From assembly GCA_020438245.1 (NCBI GenBank), contig JAGQUY010000110.1, forward strand, positions 1 to 12,740: a stretch of DNA of 12,740 nucleotides, given 5' to 3'. The notes below the pieces were generated by a model that was not told the origin of the DNA, did no database searches, and was given only the letters and a program-made list of their open reading frames with translations. How positions within the stretch are numbered: position 1 is the first letter of the stretch; the number at the start of each line of letters is the position of its first letter. Shown one piece after another: positions 1-6,589 of this stretch. The translations under genes and the position numbers were made by a program. Origin of the DNA: Bacteroidota bacterium (GTDB taxonomy: Bacteria; CLD3; SB21).

Positions 1-90
1 GGACACAAGCTTGGTGAATTTGCACCGACTAGGACGTTCCGCGGCCACTCAGGTCGTAAGTCCGCCGCCACCACGACACCCGGTAAGTAG
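1..90 (+). CDS. rpsS: 30S ribosomal protein S19 (uS19), 3' end only
   Basis: The window opens inside this gene, and the last 29 codons are read in frame 1 to a TAG stop at 88-90. The fragment begins GHKLGEFAPTRTFRGHSG, the conserved C-terminal segment of S19, which binds 16S rRNA in the 30S head next to S13. The short basic tail after it (KSAATTPGK) is normal for the family. The start codon lies upstream of the window. rplV follows after 12 bases, and its Shine-Dalgarno site overlaps the stop codon, which fits the S10-operon order rpsS-rplV-rpsC. Identification is firm despite the truncation by the window edge. Confidence 0.96.
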   Translation, partial: GHKLGEFAPTRTFRGHSGRKSAATTTPGK

Positions 91-102
91 GAGGATCAGT
101 TC

Positions 103-441
103 ATGGAAGGTAAAGCCTTAACCAAACATTTGAGAATTTCTCCGCGGAAAATGCGGCGGGTTGTGGATCTGATTAAAGGCCGGAACACGGACGATGCCAT
201 CAACGTGCTTCATTTCAGCCGGAAGAATGCGGCCACGCACATTGAAAAAACGGTTCGTTCCGCAGTGGCTAATTTGTTGTATGTCAAGCCGGGCGCTGAT
301 TCGCATGGCTTGTATGTGAAGGAAGTATTTGTCGACGGTGGCCCGGTCTTGAAGCGTGCACGTGCGGGTTCGATGGGTCGACGAAACATGATCCGCAGAC
401 GGACCAGCCATATTACGGTTGTGGTCGCGGAGCGCGGGTAA
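103..441 (+). CDS. rplV: 50S ribosomal protein L22 (uL22)
   Basis: This 112-residue protein has the normal L22 length and fold order: a globular helical domain at about residues 1-75, then the long beta-hairpin at about 79-103 containing GSMGRRNMIRRRTSHITV. In known ribosomes that hairpin reaches into the nascent-peptide exit tunnel beside L4 and is a site of macrolide-resistance mutations. An excellent AGGAGGA at 89-95 lies before the ATG at 103 and decides the start. The gene sits between rpsS and rpsC as in the standard S10 operon. Nothing is missing, and no insertion is seen. Confidence 0.98.
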   Translation: MEGKALTKHLRISPRKMRRVVDLIKGRNTDDAINVLHFSRKNAATHIEKTVRSAVANLLYVKPGADSHGLYVKEVFVDGGPVLKRARAGSMGRRNMIRRRTSHITVVVAERG

Positions 442-470
442 CCTTTAGAAAAGAGTAAACGGAGGAAACT

Positions 471-1124
471 TTGGGACAGAAAACGCATCCAATTGGGCTC
501 AGACTCGGCATCATCAAAACCTGGAATTCAAGCTGGTTTGACGAGAAGAATTTTGCCGATAAGCTTCACGAAGATCTTACGTTGCGCAACTATCTGCGCA
601 CGCGTCTCCCGAAGGATGCGCGTGTCACCAAGATCGCCATCGAGCGTCTGAAAAAAGAAGCGGAAGTGATCACTATTACTATTCACACGGCCCGGCCCGG
701 AATCGTCATCGGACGCAAGGGCAAGGATGTCGATCAGCTTCGCGAGGAGTTGAAAAAACTTACCGGCAAGGAGATCCGTCTTAACATTGCCGAAATCAAA
801 GCGCCCGAGTTGGACGCGTATCTTGTGGGTGCGGATATTGCCCGTCAGATCGAAGGGCAGATGCCTTTCCGGCGTGCATTGAAAAATGCCGTTCGGGCGG
901 CCATGCGCATGGGCGCCGAAGGGATTCGAGTCGCGGTGAGTGGTCGTTTGGGAGGAGCCGAAATTGCACGTGCCGACCGTTATTCAGAGGGACGAGTGCC
1001 CCTGCACACGCTTCGCGCTGACATTGATTTTGCGCATGCGACGGCCAAGACGACGTACGGTCAGATTGGAATCAAAGTCTGGATTTGCCGCGGCGAAGTG
1101 CTGGGTGTGGCTGAAAATCGATAA
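471..1124 (+). CDS. rpsC: 30S ribosomal protein S3 (uS3), TTG start
   Basis: This is S3 at 217 residues, close to the family norm. The N-terminus GQKTHPIGLRLGI is the family signature. A type II KH domain follows, with its GRKG loop at residues 81-84 (RPGIVIGRKGKD), and the C-terminal domain includes GRLGGAEIARA. S3 lies at the mRNA entry channel of the 30S subunit with S4 and S5 and contributes to mRNA unwinding. The start is TTG at 471, directly after GGAGG at 461-465. No ATG near this position would preserve the conserved first residues, so TTG is the real start. rplP follows 25 bases downstream. Confidence 0.97.
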   Translation: MGQKTHPIGLRLGIIKTWNSSWFDEKNFADKLHEDLTLRNYLRTRLPKDARVTKIAIERLKKEAEVITITIHTARPGIVIGRKGKDVDQLREELKKLTGKEIRLNIAEIKAPELDAYLVGADIARQIEGQMPFRRALKNAVRAAMRMGAEGIRVAVSGRLGGAEIARADRYSEGRVPLHTLRADIDFAHATAKTTYGQIGIKVWICRGEVLGVAENR

Positions 1125-1149
1125 TACTATTGTCAGGAGATAGATCGTC

Positions 1150-1569
1150 ATGTTGATGCCGAAGAAAGTAAAGTTTCGCAAACACCATCGGGGAAAGATG
1201 GCCGGAAAAGCGACGCGCGGCAACCAAGTAAGTTTTGGTTCCCACGGGCTCAAGGCAACCGAATGCGGATGGATCACCAGCCGTCAGATCGAAGCCGCCC
1301 GTATTGCCATGACCCGATATATCAAAAGGGGTGGCAAGATCTGGATACGGATTTTTCCGGATAAGCCGGTGACAAAGAAACCCCTGGAAGTCCGAATGGG
1401 GTCCGGTAAAGGCAATCCGGAATTCTGGGTCGCAGTGATCAAGCCGGGGCGAGTCCTGTTTGAGATCGACGGCGTGTCGCTTGATCAGGCCAAAGAAGCT
1501 TTTCGGCTGGCAGCATTCAAATTGCCCGTGAAATCCAGATTTGTTGCACGCGGTGAGATTCAAGCTTAA
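1150..1569 (+). CDS. rplP: 50S ribosomal protein L16 (uL16)
   Basis: The 139-residue product is a full-length L16, a protein that binds 23S rRNA near the A-site tRNA elbow and is needed late in 50S assembly. It starts MLMPKKVKFRK, a common L16 N-terminus, and carries the conserved KPLEVRMGSGKGN stretch. Arg82 within it lines up with the arginine hydroxylated in E. coli L16. Two ATGs are possible, at 1150 and 1156. AGGAG at 1135-1139 is well spaced only for 1150, and MLMP is the usual L16 beginning, so 1150 is chosen. The gene lies between rpsC and rpmC, the classical order. Confidence 0.98.
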   Translation: MLMPKKVKFRKHHRGKMAGKATRGNQVSFGSHGLKATECGWITSRQIEAARIAMTRYIKRGGKIWIRIFPDKPVTKKPLEVRMGSGKGNPEFWVAVIKPGRVLFEIDGVSLDQAKEAFRLAAFKLPVKSRFVARGEIQA

Positions 1570-1588
1570 AGATGTTGGAGAATAATCG

Positions 1589-1981
1589 ATGAAACCACTA
1601 GAAATACGCGGCCTGCCTCTTGACGAAATCAAGGGTATGTTGACGGATGCTGAAGGCAACCTTTTCGATGCCCGTTTTCAGAACGCCGTTGGGCATTTGG
1701 AAAACAAGCGCCAAATGACGGACCTTCGCAAGGAAATCGCATTGCTCAAGACCATCCTGCGCGAAGAGACAATGAAAGCCGACATGGAAAAAGCGAAATC
1801 CATTTTGACCGAGTTGAGTCAAAAACTGAACCTGCCGGACCTCAAGACGGCGGTCAACGGAGAGCGTATCAATCTGGACCAGGCGCGTCTTCGAAGAACG
1901 CTGCGTAAATTGGTTTCTCATCCGCAGAAGAAGGAGTTCCATGCGGAGTTTCAGGAACTCAAGAAAATTGCGAACATTTAA
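1589..1981 (+). CDS. rpmC: 50S ribosomal protein L29 (uL29) with about 65-residue C-terminal extension
   Basis: Residues 1 to about 62 match the L29 two-helix hairpin: an L-x-E-I-R-G-L start, LFDARFQNAVGHLENKRQM in the middle, then a DLRKEIALLKTIL helix. Position between rplP and rpsQ confirms the identity. L29 is usually 60-75 residues, whereas this protein is 130. The extra part, from about residue 65, is charged and helix-prone, with ADMEKAKSILTEL, then a short NLPDL break, then LDQARLRRTLRKL and a Lys-rich end. I do not recognise a domain in it. ATG 1589 follows GTTGGAG at 1574-1580. There is no stop, frameshift or good internal ribosome site between core and extension, so it reads as one protein. 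In known ribosomes L29 sits at the exit-tunnel rim next to L23. Confidence 0.93.
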   Translation: MKPLEIRGLPLDEIKGMLTDAEGNLFDARFQNAVGHLENKRQMTDLRKEIALLKTILREETMKADMEKAKSILTELSQKLNLPDLKTAVNGERINLDQARLRRTLRKLVSHPQKKEFHAEFQELKKIANI

Positions 1982-1993
1982 GGAGTTTTCAGT

Positions 1994-2263
1994 ATGACGG
2001 AAGAGACGAATACGCGCGCAAGCCGGAAGGTCCGGGTAGGCGTCGTGGTCAGCGACAAGATGGACAAGAGTATCATGGTGTCCATTGAGCGCAAGGTTCG
2101 ACACCCTATCTATAAGAAGTATGTGAAACGGACAACCAAGCTCATGGCGCATGATGCCAAGGAAGAGGCGAACGTCGGCGATACGGTTCGGATCATGGAA
2201 ACGAGGCCTCTCTCCAAGAACAAGAGATGGCGTTTGGTTGAGATTCTCAAAAGAGCGGATTAA
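1994..2263 (+). CDS. rpsQ: 30S ribosomal protein S17 (uS17)
   Basis: This is an 89-residue S17, an OB-fold primary binder of 16S rRNA in the 30S body. Recognisable parts are RVGVVVSDKMDKSIMVSIER near the N-terminus, followed by HPIYKKYVKRTTKLMAHD and DTVRIMETRPLSKNKRWRL, all standard S17 blocks. The first 10 residues are a short polar lead, as often found. AAGGAGTTT at 1980-1988 overlaps the rpmC stop codon, leaving only 12 bases between the genes, so translation is probably coupled to rpmC. The length and blocks are ordinary. Confidence 0.98.
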   Translation: MTEETNTRASRKVRVGVVVSDKMDKSIMVSIERKVRHPIYKKYVKRTTKLMAHDAKEEANVGDTVRIMETRPLSKNKRWRLVEILKRAD

Positions 2264-2294
2264 CAGTTTAATTTTCATAACGAAGAGATAGATC

Positions 2295-2663
2295 ATGATT
2301 CAGGAATTTACGCGACTCAATGTGGCGGACAACAGTGGTGCCAAAAAAGTGATGTGCATTCGCGTTTTAGGCGGAACTTCACGACGATACGCGCGATTGG
2401 GCGATGAAATTATCGTCTCCATCAAAGACGCCATCCCCGGCGGCGGTGTCAAAAAGGGCGACGTCGCCAGAGCCGTGGTGGTGCGACTTCGTAAAGAGAC
2501 ACGACGAAAAGACGGCTCCTATATCCGTTTTGATGAGAACGCGGCGGTCTTGATCAACAAAGACAAAGAGCCGACGGGAACCCGTATTTTTGGACCCGTG
2601 GCGCGTGAGCTCCGCGAGAAGCAGTTCATGAAAATCGTCTCCCTGGCCCCGGAAGTGTTATAA
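2295..2663 (+). CDS. rplN: 50S ribosomal protein L14 (uL14)
   Basis: The product has exactly 122 residues, the standard L14 length. It begins MIQEFTRLNVADNSGAKK and includes GGTSRRYARLGDEIIVSIKDA, then PGGGVKKGDVARAVVVR, and ends with GTRIFGPVARELREKQFMKI, all hallmark L14 segments. L14 binds 23S rRNA at the subunit interface, forms bridge B8 with the 30S subunit, and is where the silencing factor RsfS docks. The ATG at 2295 has a weaker site (AAGAGA at 2283-2288). As the first gene of the classical spc block, it follows rpsQ by 31 bases without any visible terminator, so transcription probably reads through from S10. Confidence 0.98.
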   Translation: MIQEFTRLNVADNSGAKKVMCIRVLGGTSRRYARLGDEIIVSIKDAIPGGGVKKGDVARAVVVRLRKETRRKDGSYIRFDENAAVLINKDKEPTGTRIFGPVARELREKQFMKIVSLAPEVL

Positions 2664-2681
2664 TCGGAAAGGTTTGAAGTC

Positions 2682-2987
2682 ATGCATATCAAGAAAAACG
2701 ACACCGTGATAGTCATTTCGGGAATCCACAAGGGCAAAGAAGGTAAGATTCTCAAGGTGCTCAAAGATGAAAACAAAGTCATTGTCGAGGGTATCAATCT
2801 CCGCAAGCGCCACATGAAGCCCACTCAACAAAACCCGCAGGGCGGCATCCAGGAGAAAGAAATTGCCATTCATGCAAGCAAGGTCATGTTGATGTACGGG
2901 GGCAAGCGAACCAGAGTGGGACACAAGATTTTGGAAGACGGTCGTAAAGTCCGGGTGGCTCGGGCCAACGGTGAAGTGGTCGATTAG
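2682..2987 (+). CDS. rplX: 50S ribosomal protein L24 (uL24)
   Basis: This 101-residue protein is L24, an assembly initiator that binds the 5' domain of 23S rRNA near the exit tunnel. The KOW motif is clear near the N-terminus (DTVIVISGIHKGKEGKIL, about residues 6-23). It is followed by VIVEGINLRKRHMKPTQQNP and the end block MYGGKRTRVGHKILEDG, both typical. ATG 2682 is preceded by GGAAAGG at 2665-2671. The stop is TAG at 2985-2987. Gene order rplN-rplX-rplE is universal in spc operons. Length and motifs are normal. Confidence 0.98.
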   Translation: MHIKKNDTVIVISGIHKGKEGKILKVLKDENKVIVEGINLRKRHMKPTQQNPQGGIQEKEIAIHASKVMLMYGGKRTRVGHKILEDGRKVRVARANGEVVD

Positions 2988-3012
2988 TATATTATTGCAA
3001 CGAGGATAATTT

Positions 3013-3672
3013 ATGGCAAAAGAAGTTAAATCGGGCAAGGAACAAAAAAGCAAAGAGCCCAAAGGTAAAGGTAAAAAAGGGGGCGCCCCCGCGTTGGTCG
3101 GTGAGCGTGATAAGGTCGGTAAGGAATACCAGCCAAGACTCTTTGATGAGTACAAGAAACGCATTATTCCAACCATGATGAAGAAGTTCAATTATAAGAA
3201 CATCATGGAAGCGCCCAAGTTGGAGAAAATTGTGGTGAATATGGGCGTGGGAGAAGCTACACAGGACAGCAAGTTGCTCGATGCGGCGGTAGCGGATATG
3301 ACCATTATCACCGGACAGCGACCATCGGTTCGGAAAGCAAAGAAAGCCATCTCCAACTTCAAACTTCGCGAAGGCATGCCGATCGCCTGCTTTGTTACGC
3401 TCCGAAGGGCAGAAATGTATGAATTTCTTGATCGCTTGTTGAATATTGCCATCCCCCGTATTCGGGATTTCCGTGGTGTCCCGGACAAGTCGTTTGACGG
3501 TAGGGGAAACTATACTCTGGGAGTGAAGGAACAGATTATTTTTCCGGAAATTGACGTGGATAAAATGGACCGTGTGCGCGGTATGGATATAACCATCGTC
3601 ACATCTGCCAAGACCGATGAAGAGGCCTTCGAGCTGCTCAAAGAATTCGGTATGCCGTTCAGAAAGAAATAA
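3013..3672 (+). CDS. rplE: 50S ribosomal protein L5 (uL5) with Lys-rich N-terminal extension
   Basis: From about residue 40 onward this is a complete L5. It has the KFNYKNIMEAPKLEKIVVNMGVG region, the RNA-binding FRGVPDKSFDGRGNYTLGV block (split here by description only), EQIIFPEIDVDKMDRVRGMDI, and the final FGMPFRKK. L5 binds 5S rRNA in the central protuberance and contacts P-site tRNA and S13. Typical length is near 180, and this one is 219. The first 24 residues hold nine lysines (MAKEVKSGKEQKSKEPKGKG begins the run), followed by GGAPALVGERDK. ATG 3013 has CGAGGAT at 3001-3007 upstream, and no later ATG, GTG or TTG would give a conventional L5 with a convincing ribosome site, so the extension is probably translated. 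Confidence 0.96.
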   Translation: MAKEVKSGKEQKSKEPKGKGKKGGAPALVGERDKVGKEYQPRLFDEYKKRIIPTMMKKFNYKNIMEAPKLEKIVVNMGVGEATQDSKLLDAAVADMTIITGQRPSVRKAKKAISNFKLREGMPIACFVTLRRAEMYEFLDRLLNIAIPRIRDFRGVPDKSFDGRGNYTLGVKEQIIFPEIDVDKMDRVRGMDITIVTSAKTDEEAFELLKEFGMPFRKK

Positions 3673-3690
3673 ATTCAAGGAGTTTGATCA

Positions 3691-3876
3691 TTGGCTACAA
3701 AAGCATGGATCGCAAAAAGCAAGAAGAAGCCTAAGTTTTCCACCCGGGCAGTTACAAGATGCCGACGGTGCGGCCGGCAACGGGCTTACATGAGAAAATT
3801 CGGCGTTTGCCGTATTTGTTTCAGGCAACTTGCGTTGAATGGCGAGATTCCAGGTGTGCGCAAGGCTTCCTGGTAA
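3691..3876 (+). CDS. rpsZ: 30S ribosomal protein S14 type Z (zinc-binding uS14), TTG start
   Basis: This is the short zinc form of S14 (61 residues; the zinc-free form is about 90-100). The four zinc ligands are intact: CRRC at residues 24-27 and CRIC at 40-43. The terminal GEIPGVRKASW is the family ending. S14 assembles late in the 30S head beside S3, S10 and S19. The start is TTG at 3691, preceded by AAGGAGTTT at 3677-3685. The following residues ATKAWIAKSKKK fit a normal S14Z N-terminus. It lies between rplE and rpsH as usual. A zinc-free paralogue elsewhere in the genome cannot be assessed here. Confidence 0.97.
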   Translation: MATKAWIAKSKKKPKFSTRAVTRCRRCGRQRAYMRKFGVCRICFRQLALNGEIPGVRKASW

Positions 3877-3903
3877 ATTTTATAAAGTAAGGAGTTTCAT
3901 CCA

Positions 3904-4302
3904 ATGTCCATGACGGATCCAATTGCGGATTATCTGACAAAAGTCCGCAATGCCCTCAAAGCAAAAAAGAAGAGCGTCGACATCAAGGCGTCCAACTTGA
4001 AGAGAGACATTACCCAAATTCTGCTGGAACAGGGGTATATCAAGGATTACACCAATTTTGATGACGGTGTGCAGGGCATCATTCGGATTTATCTCAAGTA
4101 TGACAACAAACAACGCAGCGTGATTCAGCATTTGTCCAAAGTTAGCAAGCCCGGTTTGAGAAAATACGCGGGAGTCAAGACTATGCCGCGAGTGAAGTCA
4201 AACCTGGGTGTGGCCATTCTCACCACCTCCAAAGGCGTGATGACCAACAAGCGCGCCAAGCAGGAGAACGTAGGTGGTGAAGTTCTTTGTTACGTGTCGT
4301 AA
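3904..4302 (+). CDS. rpsH: 30S ribosomal protein S8 (uS8)
   Basis: S8, at 132 residues, is full length. It shows DPIADYLTKVRNALKAKKKSV at the N-terminus, the middle block YIKDYTNFDDG, and the conserved C-terminal region GVAILTTSKGVMTNKRAKQ with VGGEVLCYVS at the end. S8 is a primary binder of the 16S central domain, and in E. coli it represses its own spc operon at the rplX-rplE junction. I could not recognise such a target here by eye. AAGGAGTTT at 3889-3897 serves ATG 3904. A second in-frame ATG lies two codons later at 3910, and either may be used. Confidence 0.97.
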   Translation: MSMTDPIADYLTKVRNALKAKKKSVDIKASNLKRDITQILLEQGYIKDYTNFDDGVQGIIRIYLKYDNKQRSVIQHLSKVSKPGLRKYAGVKTMPRVKSNLGVAILTTSKGVMTNKRAKQENVGGEVLCYVS

Positions 4303-4320
4303 TTTTTTAGGAGTTATACC

Positions 4321-4863
4321 GTGTCACGAGTAGGAAAAAAACCGATCCCCATTCCCGACAAAGTTACTGTCGCGATTTCGGGTTCCACGATCACTGTCAA
4401 GGGCCCCAAAGGGGAACTGAAACAGACTTTTCATCCTGAAAGCCAGGTAAAGGTGGAGGGTAAGGAAGTTGTTGTTACCCGAAAAAGCAATGCCGGTTTT
4501 CACCGCGCACTCCATGGTTCCGTTCGTGCTATTGTTGCCAACATGATCACTGGTGTGACCGACGGCTTCGAACGGAAATTGGATATTGTCGGAGTTGGAT
4601 TCAAAGCGGAGACCAAGGGAAAGCTGGTTCAGTTCAATCTTGGGTATTCCCATCCGATCCTTTTTGCACCCCCGACCGGCATTGAAGTACAGGTTGCCGG
4701 TCCGACGGCTGTTGTCGTGAAGGGCGTTGATAAACAGATCGTCGGTCAGGTTGCGCAAAAAATTCGATCGTTCAAACCACCCGAACCATATAAAGGCAAG
4801 GGAATCAAATATGCCGATGAGACCGTCCGACGTAAGGCCGGCAAGGCAGCAGCGAAGAAATAG
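4321..4863 (+). CDS. rplF: 50S ribosomal protein L6 (uL6), GTG start
   Basis: This 180-residue protein carries the L6 start SRVGKKPIPIPDKV, the duplicated alpha/beta domains joined near residue 82, and the signature PEPYKGKGIKY at residues 154-164 in the second domain. The short tail GKAAAKK is basic and of ordinary length. L6 sits near the factor-binding site at the base of the L7/L12 stalk and the sarcin-ricin loop. Translation begins at GTG 4321 with TAGGAG at 4308-4313. The stop is TAG at 4861-4863. Its neighbours rpsH and rplR are canonical. Confidence 0.97.
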   Translation: MSRVGKKPIPIPDKVTVAISGSTITVKGPKGELKQTFHPESQVKVEGKEVVVTRKSNAGFHRALHGSVRAIVANMITGVTDGFERKLDIVGVGFKAETKGKLVQFNLGYSHPILFAPPTGIEVQVAGPTAVVVKGVDKQIVGQVAQKIRSFKPPEPYKGKGIKYADETVRRKAGKAAAKK

Positions 4864-4885
4864 TTTAAAGAAACGGTGAAAGTAT

Positions 4886-5260
4886 ATGCCAGATAAACAA
4901 CTTGCCAAAACAGAAAAACGGATGCGTATCAAGCATCGCATCCGCAAGCGGATTCATGGAACGGCGGTCAAACCGCGCCTTACGGTATTCCGCAGTCTCA
5001 AGCATATGTATGCACAACTGGTCGATGACGATCAGGGAAGCACGTTGGTTACCATCTCGAGCCTTTCCGCTGCGGTTCGCGAGAAAAAAACTTCAGAAGG
5101 CGGTAAGACTTCCATCTCCAAAGCCGTCGGTTTGGAAATCGCCAGAGTGGCAAAGGAAAAAGGAATCGAAACAGTGGTATTCGATCGTAATGGATACCAG
5201 TACCATGGTCGAGTGAAGGCTATTGCCGAGGGTGCCAGGGAAGGAGGCCTGAAGTTTTAA
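4886..5260 (+). CDS. rplR: 50S ribosomal protein L18 (uL18)
   Basis: This is L18, at 124 residues a normal length, and it binds 5S rRNA together with L5. The basic N-terminal arm KRMRIKHRIRKRIHGTAVKP precedes RLTVFRSLKHMYAQLVDD, and the protein ends in VVFDRNGYQYHGRVKAIAEG and AREGGLKF, the usual L18 ending. The ribosome site is modest (GGTGA at 4875-4879, 6 bases from ATG 4886). The TAA stop at 5258-5260 shares its last base with the ATG of rpsE, so termination and reinitiation are probably coupled. Confidence 0.97.
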   Translation: MPDKQLAKTEKRMRIKHRIRKRIHGTAVKPRLTVFRSLKHMYAQLVDDDQGSTLVTISSLSAAVREKKTSEGGKTSISKAVGLEIARVAKEKGIETVVFDRNGYQYHGRVKAIAEGAREGGLKF

Positions 5261-5811
5261 TGTTGAAACAAAAAGGGTCACAAATGAATAAGAAATCGGG
5301 AAAGAAGCCGTCCATGGATAACCAGGGCGATTCAGACCTCCGCGAACGGGTGGTTCACATCAATCGGGTGGCCAAGGTAGTCAAAGGCGGACGTCGATTC
5401 AGTTTCAACGCGATCGTAGTGGTCGGCGACGGCACGGGACGTGTCGGCGTCGGGCTGGGTAAGGCCAACGAGGTTCCTGATGCAATTGCCAAGGGTAAAG
5501 AAGACGCAAAGAAAAATATGATTTTTGTTCCTCTTCAAAAAGGAACTCTGCCCCACGAAGTCAGTGCAAAGTTTGGCGCAGGAAAAGTACTACTGAAACC
5601 GGCATCGAAGGGGACCGGCATTATTGCCGGGGCCGCAGTCCGTGCGGTTGTTGAAAGCGTCGGTATTACCGACATTCTAACGAAATGCAAGGGTTCATCC
5701 AATCCTCACAACGTTGTTAAAGCCACGATGAAAGCGTTGGGCGAAGTGACCAATGCGCGGGAAGTCGGCGCGTTACGCGGCATGAACGCCATGGATGTGT
5801 TGACCAAATAA
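5260..5811 (+). CDS. rpsE: 30S ribosomal protein S5 (uS5)
   Basis: S5 is recognised by LRERVVHINRVAKVVKGGRR and RFSFNAIVVVGDGTGRVGVG in the dsRNA-binding-like N-terminal domain, and by KPASKGTGIIAGAAVRAV and SSNPHNVVKATMKAL in the C-terminal domain. The VKGGRRFS loop, at about residues 41-48, is where spectinomycin-resistance mutations fall in other bacteria. The product is 183 residues, a little over the usual 160-170 because of a polar lead of about 26 residues. ATG 5260 overlaps the rplR stop and has AGGAGG at 5242-5247. An in-frame ATG at 5284, with a poorer site, is the alternative and would remove eight residues of the lead. Confidence 0.95.
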   Translation: MLKQKGSQMNKKSGKKPSMDNQGDSDLRERVVHINRVAKVVKGGRRFSFNAIVVVGDGTGRVGVGLGKANEVPDAIAKGKEDAKKNMIFVPLQKGTLPHEVSAKFGAGKVLLKPASKGTGIIAGAAVRAVVESVGITDILTKCKGSSNPHNVVKATMKALGEVTNAREVGALRGMNAMDVLTK

Positions 5812-5830
5812 TTCTTTGAAGGAAGATGCA

Positions 5831-6079
5831 ATGAAATATCTCAAAATTACCCAGGTTCGGAGTGTCAATGGGGCCATTTATGCTCATCGACATACGGTAA
5901 AAGCGCTTGGTCTGCGCCGGATTGGTCAGACTGTTTACAAAGAAAACCTGCCGCAGATTCGGGGCATGGTGGATAGTGTGTTTTACATGGTCCGGTTTGA
6001 AGAGGTGGCGGAGGCTCCGAAAAAAGAGGCTAAGGCGGCCAAGAGCGGCTATAAAGTTGTAAAAGAAAAAAAATCTTAA
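5831..6079 (+). CDS. rpmD: 50S ribosomal protein L30 (uL30) with short charged tail
   Basis: From ATG 5831 the product is 82 residues. The first 58 or so are L30: YLKITQVRSVNGAIYAHRHT, then VKALGLRRIGQTVYKENLPQ and IRGMVDSVFYMVRFEEV. L30 is a small 23S rRNA binder present in many but not all bacteria. GAAGGAAG at 5818-5825 is spaced correctly for 5831. An in-frame TTG at 5816 is too close to that site and is not preferred. After about residue 60 a Lys/Ala/Glu tail of about 22 residues follows (EAPKKEAKAAKSGYKVVKEK), longer than the typical L30 end. The spc order rpsE-rpmD-rplO is kept. Confidence 0.95.
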   Translation: MKYLKITQVRSVNGAIYAHRHTVKALGLRRIGQTVYKENLPQIRGMVDSVFYMVRFEEVAEAPKKEAKAAKSGYKVVKEKKS

Positions 6080-6097
6080 TAGACGGACGAGGAAAAG

Positions 6098-6574
6098 ATG
6101 GATCTGAGCAATTTAAAATATGCACCGCGCTCGCGTAAGAAAGTGAAGCGAATCGGACGGGGTGAAGGTTCCGGTCACGGTGGAACTTCGACAAAGGGTC
6201 ATAAAGGTCAGGGGTCCCGATCCGGAGTTCATATGCAGGCAGGCTTTGAAGGCGGACAAATGCCGTTGCAACGCAGACTTCCGAAGTACGGATTTGTAAA
6301 CATCTTCAGAGATGAATTTCAGGTTATTAATGTGGCCAGCCTCAAAGATTTCCCGGGGTCAAAGGTGGATGCGGAGTCATTACTTGCCGCAGGATTGATT
6401 CACAAGAAAAACCTGCCAATCAAGATTCTTGGCAATGGAGAGATTTCTCAGGCCATCCAGGTCGAAGTGCATGCTGTCAGCTCATCGGCTAAGGAAAAAA
6501 TCGAAAAAGCGGGCGGTAAGGTCAAGGTTCTTGGCGTTAAAAAGACCATTTTGGAGCGGAAAAAGAAAAAATAA
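6098..6574 (+). CDS. rplO: 50S ribosomal protein L15 (uL15)
   Basis: This 158-residue protein is L15, which binds many 23S rRNA domains and acts late in 50S assembly. The extended Gly/Arg-rich N-terminal arm is clear, with GRGEGSGHGGTSTKGHKGQG followed by SRSG, then GFEGGQMPLQRRLPKYGF, and a globular C-terminal domain with SSSAKEKIEKAGGKVKVL. The end KKTILERKKKK is basic. GAGGAAAAG at 6089-6097 lies just before the ATG. The gene stands between rpmD and secY as expected, and the spacing on both sides is under 20 bases. Confidence 0.97.
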   Translation: MDLSNLKYAPRSRKKVKRIGRGEGSGHGGTSTKGHKGQGSRSGVHMQAGFEGGQMPLQRRLPKYGFVNIFRDEFQVINVASLKDFPGSKVDAESLLAAGLIHKKNLPIKILGNGEISQAIQVEVHAVSSSAKEKIEKAGGKVKVLGVKKTILERKKKK

Positions 6575-6589
6575 GAGAAGCTTAAAACG

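Noticed and set aside
1772..1981. uL29 extension as a separate small gene starting at an internal ATG (1772 or 1784)
   Set aside because: There is no stop between the parts and no convincing SD before either ATG, so a single extended protein is simpler.
1598..2296. Long minus-strand open frame (232 codons) opposite rpmC and rpsQ
   Set aside because: It lies wholly opposite well-supported ribosomal genes, shows no recognisable domain, and its length follows from the codon use of the + strand genes. The similar minus-strand frames at 1072-1659, 2992-3678, 4324-4947 and 6848-7504 are rejected for the same reason.
2985..3020. S8 autoregulatory site mimicking 16S helix 21 at the rplX-rplE junction
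   Set aside because: The place is right by analogy with E. coli, but I could not find the matching stem and bulge by eye.
5816..5830. TTG 5816 as the rpmD start
   Set aside because: The GAAGGAAG site would lie inside the gene. ATG 5831 is correctly spaced from it and gives the family N-terminus.
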